Assembly: GCA_919902505.1 (NCBI GenBank)
Contig: CAKKRE010000003.1
Span: 43,196 to 107,195, forward strand
Length of the DNA stretch: 64,000 bases
Direction of reading: 5' to 3'
Source of the DNA: Nitrospiraceae bacterium
Lineage (GTDB): Bacteria > Nitrospirota > Nitrospiria > Nitrospirales > Nitrospiraceae
Under the pieces are notes generated by a model. It searched no databases and was not told where the DNA came from. It saw only the letters and a program-made list of their open reading frames with translations. Every line of letters begins with the position of its first letter. Position 1 is the stretch's first letter. Positions 60,053 through 64,000 of the stretch are shown here, piece after piece. The translations under genes were made by a program, and so were the position numbers.

Positions 60053-60366
60053 TAGGTCAGATACTGCCCGCCAAACGCCTCGCGCAACATACGCTCCTCA
60101 CGTAGAATATAAAAGAAATTGAGGAGCAGAAATGTCACAGGGACTGCCAGATAGAAGTGCCTCGTGCCAACCCACAAAGCAAGTCCCGATAGGGAAACCA
60201 CCACACCGACGTACATGGGATTGCGCGAGAATCGAAAGGGCCCGTGGCACACCAGCTGAGAGGACAGTTTGCCAACAAAGAGGTAAACGAGGGGTTCGGC
60301 GTCACCATCGCGGCATCCGGTGCATGTGATCCACCATGCGGCAGTGAATGACGTAACATCCAACAA
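60025..60366 (-). pseudogene. Isoprenylcysteine methyltransferase-like gene, probably 5'-damaged
   Basis: The C-terminal two-thirds is a good match to the ICMT-type membrane methyltransferase family: GPFRFSRNPMYVGVVVSLSG, then LNFFYILREERMLREAFG and YLTYCREVRRWL. The N-terminal 40 residues do not fit. In the +1 frame just upstream, TPNPS appears, the motif normally found before GPFRxSRNP, which suggests a frameshift, and the leading membrane helices are missing. The gene may still be expressed as a short protein. Start uncertain. Confidence 0.6.
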
Positions 60367-60379
60367 CCTTCGACGACCA

Positions 60380-61084
60380 TCACTGCGACGAAACTCTTCT
60401 TTGTGATTGCTCTGCTGCGAGCAGGAATGCGGTGATCAACGGATGAGGTCGATCAGGGCGCGATCTCGCTTGCGGAACGAAGAGTGTTCCTACGAAGAAA
60501 CGATGGTGCGAGAGTTCCATCACGCGGCAGGCACCGTCGGCATCACGACCCACCACCTTAAACCCAGCGCTGGAAATCTGTTCGACAAAGTCAGGATTGA
60601 CGCCGAAATTACAGTAGTAGCGTTCGGTCACTGCGTGTGCCTTGTAGGCAGCGGAAGTTTTTGACCCGGGGCTTAGCACGATCTCCATTTCGCGGCCAAC
60701 AAGGGAACAGGTCAGTTGTGACACGATTAGGCGAGAGGCATACGGATCGTATTCCGCATGCTGGGCGTCGCGGATCCCGGCGACATTGCGCGCGAATTCA
60801 ATCACCATGTGCTGATAGCCGCCGCACGTGCCGAGCGTGGCGACATTCTGTTCACGAGCAAAACGAATGGCGTCCAGTGTCCGGCTCAGGTTCTGGTAGG
60901 GACTCCCAGGTGCCAACCAAATGGCATTGAATTCCGACAGGGTTGTGATGTGGGCATCCACTGACGAGATCCACTCGGATTGCACGTCGAGGCCGAGCGC
61001 GGACGCAGCATGCACAATCGCCGCATCGGTGTGTACGTGCGGCTCGAAGTTCGGATCATACTCGGCGATGATGGCAAGCTTCAT
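60380..61084 (-). CDS. Class I glutamine amidotransferase-like (CTP synthase C-terminal-like) protein
   Basis: 234 residues. The fold resembles the amidotransferase half of CTP synthase: MKLAIIAEYDPNFEPH at the start, GSPYQNLSRTLDAIRFAREQ, the nucleophile elbow GTCGGYQHMVIEFARN and a late HRFFVGTLFVPQARSRP. The elbow Cys is present, so hydrolase activity is plausible, but the synthetase half is absent. ATG 61084 was chosen over the 10-codon extension because the family starts here. There is no clear attC at its 3' end, so its cassette may have lost its site. Confidence 0.75.
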   Translation of the reverse strand: MKLAIIAEYDPNFEPHVHTDAAIVHAASALGLDVQSEWISSVDAHITTLSEFNAIWLAPGSPYQNLSRTLDAIRFAREQNVATLGTCGGYQHMVIEFARNVAGIRDAQHAEYDPYASRLIVSQLTCSLVGREMEIVLSPGSKTSAAYKAHAVTERYYCNFGVNPDFVEQISSAGFKVVGRDADGACRVMELSHHRFFVGTLFVPQARSRPDRPHPLITAFLLAAEQSQRRVSSQ

Positions 61085-61088
61085 GTCT

Positions 61089-61161
61089 GAGCGAACCCGT
61101 CTGAGGTCAGCCACGGCCGACCGCGCAGCGGACAGTGGCTGACTCTCCCGAATGCTTAGGA
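61089..61161 (-). repeat. Degenerate attC-like palindrome
   Basis: GTCAGCCAC (61106-61114) and GTGGCTGAC (61135-61143) are perfect 9-bp inverted copies. The outer boxes (AGCGAAC and CTTAGGA on the plus strand) are degenerate relative to RYYYAAC and GTTRRRY. The stop of the DUF5069 gene (TAA, 61156-61158) falls in the outer box, as at the better sites. It was probably an attC that has decayed. Confidence 0.5.
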
Positions 61162-61596
61162 GGTCGCTATGTCACCTGACGATTCATCTGCCACGTGAAA
61201 CTCAAACGCCGTTTGGATGTCGTCACGGTGCGCAAAGCCATGCAACCGCTTATACTCCGCCACGACCGCGCTGCTCCTGTCACGCCACCCTCGCTTCATC
61301 ATGAAATCGTTCCAAATCTCCATGTCCTCCTCGCTAGGCCGCCGACCGTGCTCATAGCACCACGCCAGAATCTCCTCGTCCGTGCCGCCGTGAAGCATGC
61401 GCTGAACGAGCGCCTCATACTCGACTGCCAGAAAGCGTGTGCAGCGTGCGTCAAACCACGTCCACACCCGCGTGCCAAGATTGTATCCTTCCGGCAGCTG
61501 GCCGGCAGCGTGCAAACGGATCTTGTCGAGCATCCGACCGAAATACACGATGCCGCCCACCTTGTCATAGGGGCTTCGCAAACCAGGAACTTTCAT
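61156..61596 (-). CDS. DUF5069 domain protein (cassette gene)
   Basis: 146 residues. The start MKVPGLRSPYDKVGGIVYFGRMLDKIRLH is characteristic of DUF5069, followed by WCYEHGRRPSEEDMEIWNDFM. Soluble, no membrane or signal segment. Function unknown; members are frequent in integron cassettes and environmental genomes. The SD (AAGGA) lies 7 bases before the ATG. It sits between an attC on the right and a degenerate one on the left. Confidence 0.85.
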   Translation of the reverse strand: MKVPGLRSPYDKVGGIVYFGRMLDKIRLHAAGQLPEGYNLGTRVWTWFDARCTRFLAVEYEALVQRMLHGGTDEEILAWCYEHGRRPSEEDMEIWNDFMMKRGWRDRSSAVVAEYKRLHGFAHRDDIQTAFEFHVADESSGDIATS

Positions 61597-61616
61597 ATCA
61601 TGATCCTTGAGGTGAC

Positions 61617-61686
61617 GGCTAACGGTCGCACTCGCCCGTGCCGGCTGGGGCGCACGAGCCAGACCGAGTGCATCGCGGGGCTAGCC
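61617..61686 (-). repeat. attC site of the O-methyltransferase cassette
   Basis: Plus-strand boxes GGCTAAC (61617-61623) and GCTAGCC (61680-61686). GCACTCG (61628-61634) pairs with CGAGTGC (61665-61671), and CGTGC (61637-61641) with GCACG (61652-61656). The stop of the O-methyltransferase lies inside the right box. 70 bp long, a standard attC size. Confidence 0.8.
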
Positions 61687-62265
61687 GGTATTTCGTACCA
61701 CCAACATCCGGCCAGACGCCCACGCCAAACGCACCGACACAAAGCCGCTGCGCCCCTCGATCTCACGTAAGAGCTTCGGCACGTTAAGCGCGTGCCCTTC
61801 GGGCCAGTTCGCCTGCGGCAGCAGGTCATCAATCACGTACATGCCGCCAGGCCGAAGCAGCGACAACGCTTCATCGAGGTGACTGAATTTCCCAGGCCAC
61901 GCATCGGCGTAAATCAAGTCGAACGGTTGGAGGCCGTCCTTCGTGAGAAACGCGGCGCCATCCGTCACGTGAAAGGTCACGCGCCGGTCACGCCCAAGGT
62001 ACCGACGAGCCACGGCCACGATAGCCTCATCGGTGTCGACCGTGTCGAGTGTCGCGGTGGCGTCCATGCCCGATAGGAGCCAGGCTGTACCATGGCCGGT
62101 TCCGGTACCCACTTCGAGCAGTCGACCTCCAGGCTTCGAAGCCGCAAGGACAGCCAAGAGGGCGCCGACCTTGGCCTCGGACATCATGTTGAACGACAAC
62201 GCTGCTGTTTCAGCCACGATGTCGGGGATGACCGTGGGCTGGCGATTGAACTCTGTGTCGTTCAT
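61681..62265 (-). CDS. O-methyltransferase-like SAM-dependent enzyme (cassette gene)
   Basis: 194 residues of the class I methyltransferase_24/caffeoyl-CoA OMT-like type. SAM motif I is LLEVGTGTGHGTAWLLSG, followed by TLDTVDTDEAIV, and motif II-like FDLIYADAWPGKFSHLDEALSLLRPGG. The N-terminal helix AALSFNMMSEAKVGALLAVLAA fits the family. It has its own attC on each side, so it is a single-gene cassette. Substrate unknown. Confidence 0.88.
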   Translation of the reverse strand: MNDTEFNRQPTVIPDIVAETAALSFNMMSEAKVGALLAVLAASKPGGRLLEVGTGTGHGTAWLLSGMDATATLDTVDTDEAIVAVARRYLGRDRRVTFHVTDGAAFLTKDGLQPFDLIYADAWPGKFSHLDEALSLLRPGGMYVIDDLLPQANWPEGHALNVPKLLREIEGRSGFVSVRLAWASGRMLVVRNTG

Positions 62266-62281
62266 GTGCTCGGTTTTGTCC

Positions 62282-62338
62282 GGCTAACGTCCAGGATCAG
62301 CGGCGCGTAGCCCCGTCCGCTACATGCTGCTGTTAGAC
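62282..62338 (-). repeat. attC site of the membrane-protein cassette
   Basis: Plus-strand boxes GGCTAAC (62282-62288) and GTTAGAC (62332-62338). The TAA stop of the gene on its right is read from the right box. AGCGG (62299-62303) and CCGCT (62317-62321) pair inside. 57 bp. Confidence 0.8.
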
Positions 62339-62809
62339 GGCTGTTTCGCGGGCAAGTGACCCGAGGTGAAAGCCGATGCGCCAGAACATGACGATGTTCA
62401 CAGCTGCAATCGCGACAGTGGAACTCCAACCTAAAGTCTCTTGGCTTTGGCCGCCCAACGCGACAGGAATGAGCCAGAGCGTGACAAACATCGCACCGAC
62501 AAACTTCCAGCCAACCGTGACAGACAAGGGGAAGTAGCGGCGAAGGAAGTGTTGGCCAGCTCCGCCGCCGTTCTTGAGGTACAGGTATAACAGGCCCAAC
62601 ACTGTCACCGCGAAGGTGGTCCAAGAACCTGCTGATGACCACGGGCTAATGCTGGACGCTGGCGTTGTTACATTGACCGTGAACTGAAACCAGTCAAAGG
62701 TCATGATCGCGAGGAAGTAGCTGAAACTGGCGGCCTCTGACAAGCGGTCTGTGCGCAGCAGCTCTCGGACGAAGCCAGTGCTCCACATGTAGCGATGATC
62801 GAATGACAC
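62333..62809 (-). CDS. Membrane protein of unknown function (cassette gene)
   Basis: 158 residues with about four hydrophobic segments (SYFLAIMTFDWFQF, WTTFAVTVLGLLYLYL, FVGAMFVTLWLIPVALG, STVAIAAVNIVMFWRIGF). No family recognised. GTG 62809 was chosen because GGGAG lies about 8 bases upstream; the frame is open further, but that part runs through the cupin gene on the same strand in another frame and has no cassette logic. The stop is part of an attC box. Confidence 0.7.
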   Translation of the reverse strand: MSFDHRYMWSTGFVRELLRTDRLSEAASFSYFLAIMTFDWFQFTVNVTTPASSISPWSSAGSWTTFAVTVLGLLYLYLKNGGGAGQHFLRRYFPLSVTVGWKFVGAMFVTLWLIPVALGGQSQETLGWSSTVAIAAVNIVMFWRIGFHLGSLARETAV

Positions 62810-62829
62810 GGGCTTCTCTCCCACATACG

Positions 62830-62853
62830 GTCGGCTGGAGCGCCTTGTTAGGC
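62830..62853 (-). repeat. Truncated attC (left half only)
   Basis: In cassette orientation the cupin stop is embedded in GCCTAAC and is followed by AAGGCGCTCCAGCCGAC, a classic R''-L'' start. The matching L' and R' boxes are absent; the next gene begins about 20 bases later. The site looks deleted and would not recombine normally. Confidence 0.65.
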
Positions 62854-63252
62854 GGGCTCTTTGGCAACCCAGCGCACTCTTTTCTGAACGCCAACGCCGT
62901 CCGCGACTGTATGGCCTTCGTAGGTGCCAGAACGGGCTTGGACGACGACGTAGTACAAATCGTCTGTGCCGAATGTGTTCCGCCAGCATCGCTCCCCTTC
63001 CGGGGCGACTCGGACGACCGTCCCTTCACGAATTGGTAGGACCTTGTCATCAATCGGGAATTCACCCACGCCTTTCAGGAAGAGATAAATCTCTTCGTTG
63101 AGGCGGTGCGTATGGCAGAACGGCATCGACGTCCGAGGTGGCAGCTTGTTGATGGAGATCTCGCTACTGGTCATCCCCAGAACTTGATTCAAGAACACCT
63201 TCCCGTCGGTTTCGCGCGGCAACGCTGGATGTTTGTATGTGTACTGGTCCAA
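62848..63252 (-). CDS. Cupin-domain protein (cassette gene)
   Basis: 134 residues of a single cupin fold. CHTHRLNEEIYLFLKGVGEF is the first cupin motif with His, His and Glu as metal ligands; the second motif (GTVVRVAPEGERCWRN) is weaker. LYYVVVQARSGTY ends the barrel. Likely a small isomerase or dioxygenase-like metal protein; substrate unknown. The start is TTG 63252 with GGAG upstream. Confidence 0.85.
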   Translation of the reverse strand: MDQYTYKHPALPRETDGKVFLNQVLGMTSSEISINKLPPRTSMPFCHTHRLNEEIYLFLKGVGEFPIDDKVLPIREGTVVRVAPEGERCWRNTFGTDDLYYVVVQARSGTYEGHTVADGVGVQKRVRWVAKEPA

Positions 63253-63275
63253 CTTGTCTCCATGATATTGTGCCC

Positions 63276-63336
63276 GCCTAACGGCGAAGCTCAGCGGAGA
63301 AGCGTTAGCGGAGTCCGCTGGAGCGATTTGTCAGGC
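63276..63336 (-). repeat. attC site of the DUF4160-DUF2442 cassette
   Basis: Plus-strand boxes GCCTAAC (63276-63282) and GTCAGGC (63330-63336, one change from GTTAGGC). GCTCAGCGGA and TCCGCTGGAGC pair with a single unpaired C, the extrahelical-base feature of attC. 61 bp. Confidence 0.85.
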
Positions 63337-63588
63337 AGTTGTCTGCCGGGTTGCTTTTCCAACAACCTGCCATCGTGCCTCAATGGTGTCCGCTGACAAG
63401 TCAGCGCCACAATCCCATTCAACAAAGTAACCGCCATTGACAACCTTCACAAATTCGTTGTGGTCTCGAAGAGTCTGGAACGCCTCATATTCAAGATAGG
63501 GGCTCACATCAAACCGTCCAACACGACCGTCTTCTGCCACAATGGATAGTACCGAGTTTGGTTGTGCCTGGAGTTCCGTAATTCTCAT
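63331..63588 (-). CDS. DUF2442 domain protein (cassette gene)
   Basis: 85 residues: MRITELQAQPNSVLSIVAEDGRVGRFDVSPYLEYEAFQTLRD, matching the DUF2442 pattern of short beta-rich proteins, ending FVEWDCGADLSADTIEARW. The ATG overlaps the stop of the DUF4160 gene (ATGA). The stop lies inside the attC box. Confidence 0.88.
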   Translation of the reverse strand: MRITELQAQPNSVLSIVAEDGRVGRFDVSPYLEYEAFQTLRDHNEFVKVVNGGYFVEWDCGADLSADTIEARWQVVGKATRQTTA

Positions 63589-63857
63589 TGGTCAAGTCCT
63601 TTGATTGGAAATGGTTTCTTACCGGTTACAGCCAAGTCCCAGTCAGCAAGCAAATCTTCTTGATGAATCTCGATCCATGCGACGACCAGTTTGTGCTTAT
63701 TCGGCGGCAGATCGCCTGCCAGAAGCGTTCCGTCGGGAATTGAGTACACTGCCACTCTGCCTTGGTAATCGGCATGTATATGTGGGACGTGATGTTTCTC
63801 AATGTCTCGAAAAAACATCCGAATCAGAATCCCATAAAACATGGAAATTGTTGGCAT
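63585..63857 (-). CDS. DUF4160 domain protein (cassette gene)
   Basis: 90 residues: MPTISMFYGILIRMFFRDIEKHHVPHIHADYQGR, with the HHVPHIHA motif typical of DUF4160, and IEIHQEDLLADWDLA near the end. Short overlapping pairs of DUF4160 and DUF2442 recur in many bacteria and resemble toxin-antitoxin or small-complex modules in layout; no activity is known to me. Placed directly after an attC on its right. Confidence 0.88.
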   Translation of the reverse strand: MPTISMFYGILIRMFFRDIEKHHVPHIHADYQGRVAVYSIPDGTLLAGDLPPNKHKLVVAWIEIHQEDLLADWDLAVTGKKPFPIKGLDQ

Positions 63858-63882
63858 GCTATTTTTGCCCTTTATCTGTAGC

Positions 63883-63945
63883 GCCTAACGTAAATTTGAG
63901 GGGCGTGCCGCTTTTGTCACGTCCCTCTCGAACACTAGGTTGGGT
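63883..63945 (-). repeat. attC site belonging to a cassette right of the window
   Basis: Plus-strand boxes GCCTAAC (63883-63889) and GTTGGGT (63939-63945, full GTTRRRY). GAGGGGCGTG and CACGTCCCTC pair with one G-T. 63 bp. Since attC lies left of its ORF here, this site is the end of a cassette whose gene is mostly beyond base 64000. Confidence 0.85.
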
Positions 63946-64000
63946 GCCATTTCGCACCGCATTCAATAAGAAACATCGTATATCGAACGAGACTGTTGTT

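Larger units (their letters stand above)
59492..64000. mobile_element. Chromosomal integron cassette array (right part extends beyond the window)
   Basis: Short unrelated ORFs, all on the minus strand, alternate with palindromic sites starting RYYYAAC and ending GTTRRRY (plus strand). Clear or partial sites lie at 59492-59605, 61617-61686, 62282-62338, 62830-62853 (half), 63276-63336 and 63883-63945, and a degenerate one at 61089-61161. Several stop codons fall inside the R'' box (GCCTAAC, GTCTAAC), as in true cassettes. Each site lies to the left of its ORF, so cassettes were added from the right; attI and intI are expected beyond 64000. No integrase is seen here. Confidence 0.82.

Noticed and set aside
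60358..60364. attC box ATCCAAC after the amidotransferase gene
   Set aside because: It matches the R box consensus, but no partner box or internal stem could be found within 150 bp.

Overview
The window most likely comes from a Nitrospira (phylum Nitrospirota) chromosome. The main reason is a complete reductive TCA module (both ATP-citrate lyase subunits, aconitase, monomeric isocitrate dehydrogenase, fumarate reductase, succinyl-CoA synthetase) close to a five-subunit 2-oxoacid:ferredoxin oxidoreductase. System II cytochrome c maturation, squalene-hopene cyclase, the MEP isoprenoid pathway and a GC-rich genome fit the same assignment. The genus is an inference; no marker such as nxr or 16S rRNA lies in the window.

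Layout. 1-3.4 kb is the end of an exopolysaccharide locus (XrtA-type polysaccharide deacetylase, NodU/CmcH carbamoyltransferase) and a small lipoprotein; a tRNA-Cys follows. 3.6-7 kb holds ispG and dxs. 7-12 kb is an Mla (MCE) lipid-transport operon, mlaE-mlaF-mlaD-mlaC, whose last two genes are a POTRA-less Omp85 barrel and a DUF3187-like barrel. 12-20 kb has hpnG, shc, smc and ispH. 20-25 kb is a phosphate locus (PhoB/PhoR-like pair converging on PiT and a DUF47/PhoU-like partner), then a FabH-like KAS III. 25.7-28 kb has BamD, a 123-bp inverted-repeat element and a geranylgeranyl-reductase-like flavoprotein. 28-32.5 kb is a compact System II cytochrome c operon (resB-ccsA-two TlpA thioredoxins-ccdA). 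metK and ahcY (33-35.5 kb) form a methyl-cycle pair, followed by a B12-binding radical SAM protein.

37.8-50 kb is the rTCA module, all on the minus strand, transcribed aclB-aclA-acn-icd-frdB-frdA-sucC-sucD. 50-54 kb holds mutM, a dual-specificity phosphatase, small conserved proteins and an Rsm22-like methyltransferase. 54-58.2 kb encodes the 2-oxoacid:ferredoxin oxidoreductase (order B-G-D-E-A), which adds CO2 to acetyl-CoA or succinyl-CoA made by the cycle. Next come a stand-alone MTHFR_C/MetV-like mini-protein and queF.

From about 59.5 kb to the right edge the character changes. Short unrelated genes, all on the minus strand, are separated by imperfect palindromes bounded by RYYYAAC and GTTRRRY. 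I read this as a chromosomal integron cassette array with attC sites. Its polarity (attC left of each ORF) predicts attI and the integrase to the right, beyond this window. This array, the unusual Omp85/DUF3187 ending of the Mla operon and the stand-alone MetV-like protein are the most interesting items.
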